A DNA stretch of 64,000 bases from Heterorhizobium halophytocola (GCF_017873095.1 NZ_JAGGJU010000006.1:248001-312000); one strand, 5' to 3'. Shown: positions 27,600-37,007, counted from the stretch's first letter. Program-made: numbers and translations. Notes: generated from the sequence alone by a model not told the origin.

Positions 27600-28763
27600 T
27601 CAGCGCGTCGCGGCCACGGCCTCGACAATCGGCTCCAGATCGGCCCAGAGGTCCTCGGGCGCCTCCATGCCGATATTGATCCTGAGATAGGTGCCCTGAT
27701 GACCCTCTTTGCGCACCGTCCTGCGGATGCGCATCGGCGCAAGCAGGCTGTGGGTGCCGCCCCAGGATGCGCCGATCGAGAAGGTCTTTGCCGCCGTCAG
27801 ATGGCGCTGCAGGACCTCCTCTGCCGCGGCCGGAATGATCAGCGAGAAGACACCGCTGGCGCCGGTAAAATCGCGCTCGAAGACCGCGTGGCCGGCACAG
27901 CCGGGCAGGGCGGGATGCAGAACCCTGTCGGCGCCGACCCGCGCCGCCATCCGCTCGGCAAGGTCCCTGGCGACGCGGGAGCAATGGGCAAGCCGCACCG
28001 CCATGGTCTCCAGCCCGCGCAGCGCCAGCGCCGCATCGTCGGGGGAAACCCCGATGCCGATCATCCGCAGCACATCTTTAAGCTTCGATCGCAGATCGAG
28101 ATCGCCAACGGCGATCGAGCCCATCAGCAGGTCGGAATGGCCGCCGACATATTTGGTCAGCGCCTGGGCGGAAAAATCCACGCCATGGGCGAGCGGCTTG
28201 AAATAGAGCGGCGTCGCCCAGGTGTTGTCGCAGCCGGTCAGCACGCCGTGCCTTTTCGCCACCGCGACGATCGCCGGGATATCCTGCACTTCCATGGTGG
28301 TCGAGCCAGGCGATTCCATCCAGATCAGCTTGACCGTGTCGTCGATCAGCGCTTCGATGCCGGCACCGATCATCGGATCATAGACCCGGTGGGAGATGCC
28401 GCGCGGCGCCAGGTAGTTCTCGCAGAACCCGGCGACCGGCGGATAGGCAGTATCGGGGATGAGTACCGTATCGCCCGGCATCAGCACCGCCAACAGGACC
28501 ACGGTGATCGCCGCCTGGCCGGATGGCACCAGGACCGTGCGTTCAGCCCCCTCCAGCGCCGATAGCGCCGCCTCCAGCGTCCGCGTCGTCGGTGTCCCAT
28601 GCAGGCCGTAGGTATAACCGTCCGGCCCCCTTTCGCCGCGGCTGGCATAGGCCTCGGCATCCGCAAACGGAATGGTCGAGGCCCGGTAGGTCGGCGTCGC
28701 CAGGGTGGCGAAGCCCTCCTCGGAGACGACTGGTTTCTTCACGCATAGGGTTTCGTCACGCAT
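27600..28763 (-). CDS. metC: Cystathionine beta-lyase / trans-sulfuration PLP enzyme
   Basis: A 387-residue Cys/Met-metabolism PLP enzyme. TYGLHGTPTTRTLEAALSAL is the N-terminal signature, PSGQAAITVVLLAVLMPGD precedes the cofactor phosphate site, ESPGSTTMEVQDIPAIVAVA contains the conserved core, and LTKYVGGHSDLLMGSI has the PLP lysine. It cleaves cystathionine to homocysteine, pyruvate and ammonia. The protein is close to proteobacterial MetC; methionine gamma-lyase is the main alternative. Confidence 0.9.
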   Translation of the reverse strand: MRDETLCVKKPVVSEEGFATLATPTYRASTIPFADAEAYASRGERGPDGYTYGLHGTPTTRTLEAALSALEGAERTVLVPSGQAAITVVLLAVLMPGDTVLIPDTAYPPVAGFCENYLAPRGISHRVYDPMIGAGIEALIDDTVKLIWMESPGSTTMEVQDIPAIVAVAKRHGVLTGCDNTWATPLYFKPLAHGVDFSAQALTKYVGGHSDLLMGSIAVGDLDLRSKLKDVLRMIGIGVSPDDAALALRGLETMAVRLAHCSRVARDLAERMAARVGADRVLHPALPGCAGHAVFERDFTGASGVFSLIIPAAAEEVLQRHLTAAKTFSIGASWGGTHSLLAPMRIRRTVRKEGHQGTYLRINIGMEAPEDLWADLEPIVEAVAATR

Positions 28764-29276
28764 GGCAGGTCCTCATTGACAGTTGTGGCACCCTATGACG
28801 AGCGGGACCGGAGATACAATTTGCAATCGCTTCGGCTCCACGGCCAAATTGTCTCGGGCGCCCTCGCGATGTCTCGCCATACGGCCAGGCCCCGCCGGTA
28901 GTGCCGTGCCTCTGGTGATCTGCGCAGGGCGTCTGCATATGGTCGATAGGGGGACGCCGGGACATCGATGGCGTTTTGCAGGCTGAGTTTTTCGCGCCGC
29001 TATGCCGGGTGATTGGCCGAGAGCGTCTAACATCCGTCCCGATGCCGGCAAATATCAACCAAATGAAGGCTGGATAGCTGACGAACGCAGGAAGGCGTTT
29101 GCATCACGCAAGAGCCCGTTCTGGCACAATCGCGCACGACGGCTGGCACAATTCCTGACACAGGCCGGGATCTGCCCAACTGGCTATCGAGTGGTTTCAA
29201 AGGGTTGGATGTGTTACAGAGTGCCAAATTTGAAAAGGCGGCTTACGATCGCCGCCCGGCACAGCAGAATTAAACC
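28764..29276. other. Gene-free divergent region
   Basis: About 513 bases between the divergent metC-like gene and dusA. Several overlapping open frames of 67-100 codons exist on both strands, but none has a ribosome site or protein-like composition. It must hold both promoters; I could not place them confidently. Confidence 0.5.
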
Positions 29277-30338
29277 ATGACGAATCAACACCTTCACGGC
29301 GAGAAAATCTTCGCCGTCGCCCCGATGATCGATTGGACCGACCGGCATTGCCGGTTCTTCCACCGGCAGCTGTCGCAGCATGCGGTTCTCTACACCGAGA
29401 TGATCGTCGCCGATGCGATCATCCATGGGCAGCGCGAGCGGCTGCTCGGGTTTTCGCCGGAGGAGCATCCCGTCGTGCTGCAGCTCGGCGGCTCGGATCC
29501 GACAAAGCTGGTCGAGGCGGTGAAGATCGCGGCGGACCTCGGCTATGACGAGATCAATTTGAATGTCGGCTGTCCCTCCGACCGGGTCCAGTCCGGTACC
29601 TTCGGCGCCTGCCTGATGCGCACACCGGATGTCGTGGCCGCGTGTGTTTCGGCGATGAAGGCTGTCTCGCCCGTTCCGGTCACCGTCAAATGCCGGATCG
29701 GTGTCGACGACCAGGCGCCGCAGGTCGTGCTGCCGGACTTTCTCGCCCGCATGGTCGGCGCCGGGGCCGACGCGATCTGGATCCATGCGCGCAAGGCCTG
29801 GCTGCAGGGGCTTTCACCGAAGGAAAACCGCGACATCCCGCCGCTCGATTATGATCTCGTGCATCAGATGAAGCGCGAGAACCCGGATGTCTTCCTCGGC
29901 ATCAATGGCGGCATCGCGACGATCGACGATGCCGTCGCCCATCTCACGGTGATGGACGGGGTGATGCTCGGCCGTGCCGCCTATCACAATGCCACCCTGC
30001 TGACGGAAGTGGATGCCGCGATCTACGGCGCGCCGGCAATCGCGGCGGACTGGGATGCGGTGCGCGACACGATGGCGGCCTATGCCGCGCGCTGGATGGA
30101 CGAGGGCGGCCGGCTGAACCATGTGACGCGACACATGATCGGCCTGTTCCAGGGCTATGCCGGAGCCCGGCGCTATCGCCAGATCCTGTCGTCGGAGGCA
30201 ACGAAGCCCGGCGCGACGCCGCAGGTGATCCTCGACGCCTTTTCGGCTGTCGACATTGCCGGCGGACCCAAGACGGAAGGCACCGCACGGCCTTCCGCGG
30301 CGCCGCCGACAGCGGCTGACGCGCAGGCCGCAGAGTGA
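29277..30338 (+). CDS. dusA: tRNA-dihydrouridine synthase A
   Basis: A 353-residue flavoenzyme that reduces U20/U20a in tRNA D-loops. The TIM barrel shows FAVAPMIDWTDRHCRFFHRQ, the VGCPSDRVQSGTFGACLM active-site loop with the catalytic cysteine, HARKAWLQGLSP for FMN and RNA binding, and the helical RNA-binding end VTRHMIGLFQGYAGARRYRQ. A ~30-residue Pro/Ala-rich tail is extra. Confidence 0.95.
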   Translation: MTNQHLHGEKIFAVAPMIDWTDRHCRFFHRQLSQHAVLYTEMIVADAIIHGQRERLLGFSPEEHPVVLQLGGSDPTKLVEAVKIAADLGYDEINLNVGCPSDRVQSGTFGACLMRTPDVVAACVSAMKAVSPVPVTVKCRIGVDDQAPQVVLPDFLARMVGAGADAIWIHARKAWLQGLSPKENRDIPPLDYDLVHQMKRENPDVFLGINGGIATIDDAVAHLTVMDGVMLGRAAYHNATLLTEVDAAIYGAPAIAADWDAVRDTMAAYAARWMDEGGRLNHVTRHMIGLFQGYAGARRYRQILSSEATKPGATPQVILDAFSAVDIAGGPKTEGTARPSAAPPTAADAQAAE

Positions 30339-30676
30339 GATTGCTGCGCACGCTAACCATATCCTCAGGACACCGGGGCCCGACGCTTGAGAATTTCCGA
30401 CAATGCATATACTAATCCGCTGTCTCTCAATGAGCGGAAACAAGGGGTGGCCGCTTGGGGATGAAGCCTGCAAGAGTCAAGTTTCACCACAATCTCGCCC
30501 TTTGTATACCGCAGCATTCGGCGGTGACGGCAGCGACTCCCGGTATTCGCGTAGTTGCCGCCACGCGAGCGGCATGACTGGCGAGACGTGTAGCGACCGG
30601 CCCAACCCGGTAGAGGTCTGGGCGTGAAATGGCGGCTCGTCTGGGACGCAATTGAACGACTGAAGACAGGTTGGCG
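30339..30676. other. Non-coding stretch
   Basis: About 338 bases between dusA and the J-domain gene. A 38-codon frame at 30461-30577 follows GGGG but its product is neither hydrophobic nor family-like. Nothing else is defined. Confidence 0.5.
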
Positions 30677-31276
30677 ATGGTAATCGATCCCTATATGATG
30701 CTCGACATCGAACGCGATGCGGACGACCAGGAGATCAAGTCTGCCTATCGCAAGGCAGCCAAGAATGCGCATCCCGATTCCGGCGGCGACAGCGAACAGT
30801 TCGCCCGCCTGCAGAGCGCCTTCGACCTGTTGAAGGATCCGGTGCGCCGGCGGGTCTACGACGATACCGGCTACGACCCGCAAATGGCCGACCAGAAGGA
30901 CCTGAAGGTCCTGATGATGATCGAGACGCTGGTCAACGACTTCATTCTCGACGAGCGCGAACCCGGCAGTTTCGACCCGGTGGCGGCCATGCGCCGCAAG
31001 CTGTCCGACGATATCCTGAAGAACCGGTTCCACATTCTCGAGCTGGAGCGTCACCGCGCCCGGGTGCGCAAGCACATGGACCGGCTCGGCAAGCGGCCGG
31101 ACACCGACGTGCTGGGATCGATGCTGCGGGCCCGCTCGCAGTCGATTTCCGAGGCGATCAAGCAGTCGGAGATCCAGATCGACGCGATCGAGCAGGCCTA
31201 TACCATGCTCGAATCCTATTCCTACGAAATCGACCGCACGGACATGGACGAAGAACACGCCAAGGCGGCGGAATAG
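30677..31276 (+). CDS. J-domain (DnaJ-like) protein
   Basis: A 199-residue protein. The J domain occupies residues ~4-65: DPYMMLDIERDADDQEIKSA, KNAHPDSGGD with the HPD motif that stimulates DnaK ATPase, and FDLLKDPVRRRVYDDTGYDP. There is no Gly/Phe region or zinc finger; the rest is charged helix (DILKNRFHILELERHRARVR). It is a type III J protein that would recruit DnaK to a specific partner. ATG 30677 after ACAGG; a TTG at 30671 is possible. Confidence 0.88.
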   Translation: MVIDPYMMLDIERDADDQEIKSAYRKAAKNAHPDSGGDSEQFARLQSAFDLLKDPVRRRVYDDTGYDPQMADQKDLKVLMMIETLVNDFILDEREPGSFDPVAAMRRKLSDDILKNRFHILELERHRARVRKHMDRLGKRPDTDVLGSMLRARSQSISEAIKQSEIQIDAIEQAYTMLESYSYEIDRTDMDEEHAKAAE

Positions 31277-31355
31277 AATTGGCGTCCGGCCGGACCGGCA
31301 GCCTGGCTGCCCGGTCTTGCAGCTCTTGTCGCTCTTGCCGCTCTGGCGATCGCGC

Positions 31356-31559
31356 TCAGACTTTCTTCACGCCGTCCAGTTTCGCCCGCACCTGATCGGC
31401 AGAGCCGCGGACATAGATCGACAGCGGCTTGCCGCCGGTCGTCGGCACGGCAAAGGCGATGATGCTGACGCCTTCCTCGAAATGCGTGACATAGATCACC
31501 TGTGCCGGATTGACGAAGATTTCCTGGTTGTGGGTATTCTTGAAGCTGACCAGCGCCAT
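31356..31559 (-). CDS. Small conserved hypothetical protein
   Basis: A 67-residue soluble protein, MALVSFKNTHNQEIFVNPAQ at its start, with alternating beta strands (VIYVTHFEEGVSIIAFAV, KPLSIYVRGSADQVRAKL). The layout resembles short single-sheet proteins such as FlbD, but I cannot assign a family. A purine-rich GGGGGAAGGAAA site precedes the ATG. Confidence 0.65.
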   Translation of the reverse strand: MALVSFKNTHNQEIFVNPAQVIYVTHFEEGVSIIAFAVPTTGGKPLSIYVRGSADQVRAKLDGVKKV

Positions 31560-31753
31560 ATGCGTTTCCTTCCCCCTTCGCGGATTCGGACGATGTTATC
31601 CCTTCCTCGCGCCAAAAGGTTGAGTGTGGCTTGCGTCGCCGCGCGGATGCGGTCGGGACGCAGGGCTGGTAGAAAGGGAACCCGACTCGCTGTCTGCAGG
31701 ATGCTTGCAGGATCGCAGCGGGATTGCAGGACATCGACCAGGGAGGACCGGAC

Positions 31754-32212
31754 ATGACGGATCAGGAAAAGGCAGTCGCCGAGCAGGAAAGCCGGCTGGT
31801 ATTCGGCCGCTTCGACGAGACGACGGCCTACGCGATCGGCACGCAGCTGGTCGAGGCGGCGAAGGCGGCAGAGGCGCCGGTGGTGATCGACATCCGCACG
31901 CCCGACCGCACGCTGTTTCATGCGGCGCTGCCGGGGGCGGCGCCGGCCAATGATCTCTGGGCGCGGCGCAAGTCGAATGTGGTGTTCCACTTCCACAAGT
32001 CCTCCTTTGCCGTCGGGCTGGAAAACGGCCGCAAGGGCCGGACGATCGGCCCCGATATCGGCCTCGACCTTGCCCTGTATGCCGATCATGGCGGCAGCTT
32101 TCCGGTGCGGGTGAAGGGCGTCGGCGTCGTCGCGGCGATCACCGTCTCGGGGCTGGCGAGCGCCGAGGATCACGCGATGATCGTCGCGGTGCTGGAAAAG
32201 GCGCTGGCCTGA
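31754..32212 (+). CDS. Heme-degrading domain-containing protein (UPF0303, HbpS/GlcG-like)
   Basis: A 152-residue alpha/beta protein starting MTDQEKAVAEQESRLVFGRF after GGGAGGACC. The PVVIDIRTPDRTLFHAALPG strand, the NDLWARRKSNVVFHFHKSSF segment and VVAAITVSGLASAEDHAMIV are characteristic of UPF0303. Relatives include HbpS-like heme-binding proteins; no secretion signal is present. A decayed second copy lies at 35025-35344. Confidence 0.88.
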   Translation: MTDQEKAVAEQESRLVFGRFDETTAYAIGTQLVEAAKAAEAPVVIDIRTPDRTLFHAALPGAAPANDLWARRKSNVVFHFHKSSFAVGLENGRKGRTIGPDIGLDLALYADHGGSFPVRVKGVGVVAAITVSGLASAEDHAMIVAVLEKALA

Positions 32213-32338
32213 GATTGCCGGCCCTGTCCTTGGAGGATGCTCGCGCGGACATTGGAAACCCCAACCGGCGCTGAGTTACCTTAATGATTTCATTCTAGTT
32301 TTTCCTCGTACCGACTCAGGGTCACGGGGAATCACATC

Positions 32339-32971
32339 ATGGACATTGCAGTTTCTACGACATCCGCTGCCGCCGGCAGCTCGACCTCCGGCAGCGGCAC
32401 CTCGCTGGCGCAGCTGAAATCGCAGCTGGCGGCCAAGCAGGCGGAGCTTTCAAAGGCCGAGACCGACGCGGACAAGGAGGCGATCAGCAAGGAGATCACC
32501 ACCCTCAAGGCCTCGATCACCAAGGCAGAGGCGAGCGCCGGCGACAGCGGCACGCAGCAGAGCGTGTCGTCACCCGGTGCCGCGGATGGCGGCAAGACCG
32601 TCGCCGTGACATCCGCCGACCGCGCGGCGCCGGCGGCAAGGCTCTCTTCGGGCGCCTCCGAGGTGCTGATGCAGATGCGGCCGGGCGGGGCGAAACCACC
32701 GCAAGGCGGCGAGGAACCCGACTTTTCCACGCTCTATTCCGAACTCGACAGCGATCAGGACGGCCGGCTGACAAAGGCCGAATTCGCAGCCGGCGCCAAG
32801 GCCGAAGGCGATGCCGACTATGCCAGCGCACTGTTCGACGCGCTGGACAGCGATGGCACGGGCGGCCTGTCCCTGGACCAGTTCACCGAGGGCTTGCGGC
32901 AGGACGGGCCGGGTGGTCGCGATGGCGCCGGTGGACCGGACGGCCGCGGCGAGGGCTGGACGTCCCGCTGA
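32339..32971 (+). CDS. EF-hand domain protein
   Basis: A 210-residue Ser/Ala/Gly-rich protein. Residues ~22-67 are a helical, Lys/Glu-rich coiled coil. Two EF loops follow: DSDQDGRLTKAE (137-148), with full Ca2+ ligands, and DSDGTGGLSLDQ (170-181), where position 12 is Gln rather than Glu. The end is Gly/Asp-rich. No clear signal peptide. The start at 32339 opens with MDIAVSTTSAAAGSS, as in small surface or Ca2+-sensing proteins of rhizobia. Confidence 0.8.
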   Translation: MDIAVSTTSAAAGSSTSGSGTSLAQLKSQLAAKQAELSKAETDADKEAISKEITTLKASITKAEASAGDSGTQQSVSSPGAADGGKTVAVTSADRAAPAARLSSGASEVLMQMRPGGAKPPQGGEEPDFSTLYSELDSDQDGRLTKAEFAAGAKAEGDADYASALFDALDSDGTGGLSLDQFTEGLRQDGPGGRDGAGGPDGRGEGWTSR

Positions 32972-33426
32972 TCGGCGCGAGGAGGCGAGGGCCGGGCAAA
33001 CCCGGCCCACCCGTCCCGGTCGCTTGCACCTGCCCGTTCCGACCTTGTTTCGGCGCGCCCCCGAACCCATTGCGGCCTCCCGGCGCCTGCGTCACGCGGG
33101 CCATCCTCCGGTCATCCGGGCCTTTCCGCGGCGCGTGGTCCTGCCTGTCGATCGGACCGTATGCCGTGCGGCCGGTGGTGAGCGGCGGGCAAGCTTCGGC
33201 CTCTAGGACAAATCCGGCGCCGCCGACCGGGTGCTGTCGTCCACCGGAGATCCTCTGGCGGATGGCTTTCACGACAGCCATAGGCGCCAGACGCTAAAGT
33301 CCAGCGGCTCTTGCCGCGCCCATCAACAGCCGTGGCAGCGTGAAGGAACGCGGACGCAGCCCGACCGGACCCCCATTTCGGCAGGTGTCGGGGCAGGGCT
33401 TGCGAACGGCCAAGGAGGCAGATGCC

Positions 33427-34197
33427 ATGCAGGTTCCGCGCGCACGCGGCCGGCCGAAGGTCCGTTCGGATGCCGACAGTCGGGCGGTCATCGTCGACTG
33501 CGCCTTTGCGCTGTTCCTCGAGCAGGGCTATTCCGCGACCTCGACCGGCGAGATCGCGGCCCGCTGCCATATCTCCAAGCGCACCTTCTACCGGCTGTTT
33601 GCCCGCAAGATCGATCTCTTCGCGGCGACGGTTGCCATCCACCGCGACCTGATGATGCATTTTCCGCCGCATGATCCCGCTGTTGCGATGGAGGAACAGA
33701 TCGCCACGGTGTTCCGCGTCGATATCGGCGAGGAGGACGACCGCCGGCGGCAGGCCTTCATGGCGATGAGCATCGACGAATCGCGCAATTGCCCGGAACT
33801 GCTGGACCACATCGCCCGCGAGGGCAGCGAGCGCAGCCGGGCGGATCTCGCGGCCTGGCTGGCCGACGGCCAGCGCCTGGGCCTGATCGCAGCGGGCGAT
33901 CCGCTGTCGATGGCGCGGATCATGATGGACGTGCTGTTCGGCGCTGCGGCGCTGAAGACCGGGCACGGCCACCAATGGCCGGGCGGCGAGAGCCGTGGCG
34001 TGTTCATGCGCCATTGTATCCAGCTGATCGTCCGCGGCATCGCGGCGCGGCCGGACGCCCGGGCGGCGAGGGATCCGGCCAACGGTCGGGTCGCGGCCGC
34101 GCCGCTGAAGGTCGAGGCGGATGGCAGCGGCCGCAAAGGCGCAATGACCTGCGGGCAGCACGAAATTCCGGCCGGGCGAAAACCCTCCGGTCGATGA
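33427..34197 (+). CDS. TetR-family transcriptional regulator
   Basis: A 256-residue regulator starting MQVPRARGRPKVRSDADSRA after AGGAGG. The HTH reads YSATSTGEIAARCHISKRTF and YRLFARKIDLFAATVAIHRD. The C-terminal half is helical with a ~45-residue basic, Ala/Gly-rich tail. Target genes are not evident: about 1.5 kb downstream is almost gene-free. Confidence 0.87.
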   Translation: MQVPRARGRPKVRSDADSRAVIVDCAFALFLEQGYSATSTGEIAARCHISKRTFYRLFARKIDLFAATVAIHRDLMMHFPPHDPAVAMEEQIATVFRVDIGEEDDRRRQAFMAMSIDESRNCPELLDHIAREGSERSRADLAAWLADGQRLGLIAAGDPLSMARIMMDVLFGAAALKTGHGHQWPGGESRGVFMRHCIQLIVRGIAARPDARAARDPANGRVAAAPLKVEADGSGRKGAMTCGQHEIPAGRKPSGR

Positions 34198-35024
34198 TGT
34201 CGTTCCTCTGGCCTTGCCGATGGAAGGCGGACGGGGCGCAAGAAGCTGCCGCGTAGAGAACGAATTGATAAGATGGCACCTCCCGGCGCCCCGCTCGACG
34301 TCCCCTGCCGGTTGCCCGGGACAGGGGAAGCCACGCACGCAACTCCACCTTCGGCGCGCGACGGGATTGTCAAAGACGATCTGCCCCAGGGTGGGCATGC
34401 CGTCACCCGTTCGCTGCCACCTGTCATGCGGTAACGGTCCGCGGGTGCCAAAGCCGCTGCGACCGCCGGGCGCATACCGTCTCCGTCCCTTGCCGGAGAG
34501 GGCGCACACCCCGCATGCCCGTATCCGATGGTCGCAACGCAAGCCGGTCCATGCTTGCGCCCGCCGCCACCCGATCCGGGGGAAGCCTGTCGCGACCCCG
34601 CCTGCGGGATATCGCGTCATCCCCCGCAACCAGCGCCGGCCCCGCCTCGCCGACAACGCCTGTCGGTGTATCCGTGGGCGGGACAGGGGCATGATCGCAT
34701 GGGGGCGCGGGAGGGGGAAAATTTGGGGGGAGGGAATTTTAAATAAATTTTTTCGTGCAATGTGTCGCCAGCATCGCTGGCAAGTTCAATGCCGGCGCTC
34801 TTTCTTCACCGGCGCGGGCCAAGGGCGGGGAGATGGGAGGCGACAGCGGCTGGGATGCGAAAATGGACTTGGCGTGAATCCTTGGGTCAATCCCGACGAT
34901 GACGGAATGTTCAGCGCTTGATCTTCACCTCCACCGTCGGCGCTTACTTCGGGTTCGAGAAAGCCGTCCCTTGCGCCACCCGCAGTAAGGTCTTCTTCGG
35001 GCTTTGCACTGGGACCTGCCAAGC
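34198..35024. other. Gene-free stretch with mixed base composition
   Basis: About 830 bases without a credible gene; open frames here are arginine/proline-rich shadows. Composition changes abruptly near 34700-34765, from G-runs to an A/T run (AATTTTAAATAAATTTTTTC). Possibly remnants of older genes next to the 35-37 kb recombination zone. Confidence 0.5.
34709..34734 (+). other. Canonical G-quadruplex motif
   Basis: Four G-runs (GGG, GGGGG, GGGGGG, GGG) with loops of 1, 7 and 1 bases satisfy the usual G3+N1-7 rule, and an additional GGGGG run lies at 34701-34705. Immediately downstream the sequence turns AT-rich, which would ease strand opening. Confidence 0.6.
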
Positions 35025-35344
35025 ACGGTGACCGGCATCTGCACGCCCGACGGGACGCTGTTTCACGCCGCCCTGCGGCCTCGAGGCCGGGCAATGATCT
35101 CTGGGCACGGCGCAAGTCGAAAGTCGTCTTTCACTTCCACAAATTCTCCTATGCAGTGCGGCTGGGGATGCGCCGCAAGGAACGCACGATCGGCCCCGAC
35201 ATCCGTCTGGACCCGGCCGACTGTGCCGAACAAGGCGGCAGCTTCCCGGTCCGCGTCACCGGCGTCGGCGTGGTCGCGGCGATCACCGTGTCAGGACTGG
35301 CGCAGGAGGACGATCACGGGATGATTGTCGGCGTGTTGGGCTGA
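35025..35344 (+). pseudogene. Frameshifted partial copy of the UPF0303/heme-degrading-domain gene
   Basis: The translation in one frame gives CTPDGTLFHAAL, matching RTPDRTLFHAAL of the intact gene at 31754. After a frameshift near 35074 another frame continues GNDLWARRKSKVVFHFHKFS, then RTIGPDIRLDP and VGVVAAITVSGL to a stop at 35344. The first ~45 codons of the parent are missing or unrecognisable and no start or ribosome site is left. It is a decayed paralogue, same orientation, about 3 kb from the intact copy. Confidence 0.85.
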
Positions 35345-35714
35345 GGTGGGGCTGAGGGGAACCCGGGTGAGCGGCTCGTCCTGCCGATCCGCTCGCCGTC
35401 CGTGTTCATACCTGCAGCCGTCATCCTCTGTTTCCCGTCGTCTCCGCTTTGCGGTCATCCTCGAGCTTGTCCCGAGTATCTCCTAGGATGAGGTTTGCTC
35501 CGGCAGTTCCACATCCCCGCCGTTTTGGTCAGCCACGCCGTCTGAGTCGCGACAGCTAGGGCGCCTTGTCTGTGTGTGCCTCATTGGAACGTCCGATCAG
35601 GCTCTCCAAGGTTTTGAGGAGTCCAACTCCATCAAGCGAGCGAGGGTTTAATTTTGTTGGGGCTTTGAAACGTTCATCCGCGCGCTTTTACGAAGAGGCC
35701 ACATAAACGGCGGC
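35345..35714. other. Non-coding boundary with degenerate palindromic repeat
   Basis: About 370 bases. A TCATCCTCGAGCTTGTCCCG stretch at 35455-35474 resembles the GATCCTCGGG/CCCGAGGATG repeat seen at 37447 on the other side of the RelA/SpoT gene. From ~35600 the sequence becomes AT-richer, marking the left edge of the island. No gene found. Confidence 0.5.
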
Positions 35715-37007
35715 CTAAACGTATGAGTTGATGTCCTGAGCTTTCTTAACATCAAGCGAAATGGGGTCGTTGCCTGTGATGAGCCCTCTGGCTCTAAGGT
35801 TCGTGAGTGAAGCTTCAAACGTCGCCACATTTTGACAAAAATGGTTTTTTAGCGTGGATACGTTGATCGTGTTTTTTCCCCAGTGGCTTCGTCTTTTCAT
35901 CGTAAGAAGTATTCTGCGCGATCCCACATCAAGTTCATTTCTGTGAGACAACCCAATGATGGAATCGTCCATTTCTTGGAGAGCCTCTACGTGATGCTCA
36001 ATTCCAAAGTAGTGACTATGTGTTTGTTGGACTGTCTCGATATTTGAAGTCCCGATAAGAACTACTTCGTATTTCTCCTCTTCAGGAAATTGCCGTTCGT
36101 AACGCGAATATGCTTCGACCGCCTGATTGGCGTTCCGGCTCACAATGTCCCACAAAACAAAATTTCCATCCGCCCAATCAAAAACCAATATCCAGTTATT
36201 TAGCTGACCATAACTTTGTTCTTCTTTCGCCGACATCGTCTTCACAATGTCATAATTCACATGGCCACCCAACGCTCTCCTATCTGAACTCTTACCAATG
36301 ATCACTTCTGCGTTGACCCTGAGTTCTTGTAACTGGATCTCTGTGTCACGCCCCAAGCTTTCACCTTGCTCAACCCGATACAAGGCATTTGAGAATTGTT
36401 TGAAGTAATCAATGACATCCCGATGTCCGTCGCCTTCCTTTAGCCGATGTCCGTAGATGACCGATGTTCTTTCTATGCTTTCTGACCAATAGTGCTGGAT
36501 CTTACTTCTTATCTGCAATTCTATTGTATATCCCTCGATTTGAAGGATTAAGTGATAAGCCCGATATCCACTGTCATCTCGCCCCAACTCCCTGTAGTCT
36601 GTCCGGCGAAGGATTTTAATGATGTCGGAAGAATGCAGTTTTGAGTATATAAAACGTAAGGTTTCGTCGACATCTTTATCTGTATCAACAATAATACGAC
36701 AGCCTCCGATGTCTTGCAATTGAGTTAGACGTACACTAAGCCTTCGCAGTTTTCGAATAATCTGTGGTCTTCGCTTTAATCTCTGCGCGATATAGTAATT
36801 TTTATCGTACGTTTGAAGCCACTGCTGAATTTCTAAAGTCAGCTTGGTTAGTGGGGCGAGATGGCGCCTGCGATAATCTTCAAATGCATATTCGAGTTCC
36901 AATGTCAATTCATCGTATGGTCTGCTCTGATCACTTAGAACGCGACCTGCCTTGTCAATTTTTGATTTCGAGTAAATCATTTCAACAGGCATGAATTGTA
37001 ACTCCAC
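35715..37007 (-). CDS. Stand-alone RelA/SpoT-domain protein (putative alarmone synthetase or toxSAS-like toxin)
   Basis: A 430-residue protein. Residues ~40-215 are a (p)ppGpp-synthetase fold: RLKRRPQIIRKLRR (76-89, the RxK motif), LQDIGGCRIIV with Asp99, GYRAYHL (148-154), and IELQIRSKIQHYW with Glu163. There is no HD hydrolase, TGS or ACT domain. Residues ~216-430 hold an uncharacterised region with LNNWILVFDWADG and EVVLIGTSNIETVQ and a possible winged helix near the end (TINVSTLKNHF, NLRARGLITG). The gene is clearly AT-richer than its neighbours, with many AAA/ATT codons, so recent transfer is likely. It stands alone, with no antitoxin-sized ORF beside it. Confidence 0.85.
   Translation of the reverse strand: MELQFMPVEMIYSKSKIDKAGRVLSDQSRPYDELTLELEYAFEDYRRRHLAPLTKLTLEIQQWLQTYDKNYYIAQRLKRRPQIIRKLRRLSVRLTQLQDIGGCRIIVDTDKDVDETLRFIYSKLHSSDIIKILRRTDYRELGRDDSGYRAYHLILQIEGYTIELQIRSKIQHYWSESIERTSVIYGHRLKEGDGHRDVIDYFKQFSNALYRVEQGESLGRDTEIQLQELRVNAEVIIGKSSDRRALGGHVNYDIVKTMSAKEEQSYGQLNNWILVFDWADGNFVLWDIVSRNANQAVEAYSRYERQFPEEEKYEVVLIGTSNIETVQQTHSHYFGIEHHVEALQEMDDSIIGLSHRNELDVGSRRILLTMKRRSHWGKNTINVSTLKNHFCQNVATFEASLTNLRARGLITGNDPISLDVKKAQDINSYV

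Noticed and set aside
30461-30577. 38-codon ORF upstream of the J-domain gene
   Set aside because: Only a GGGG precedes it; the peptide has neither a membrane helix nor recognisable motif.
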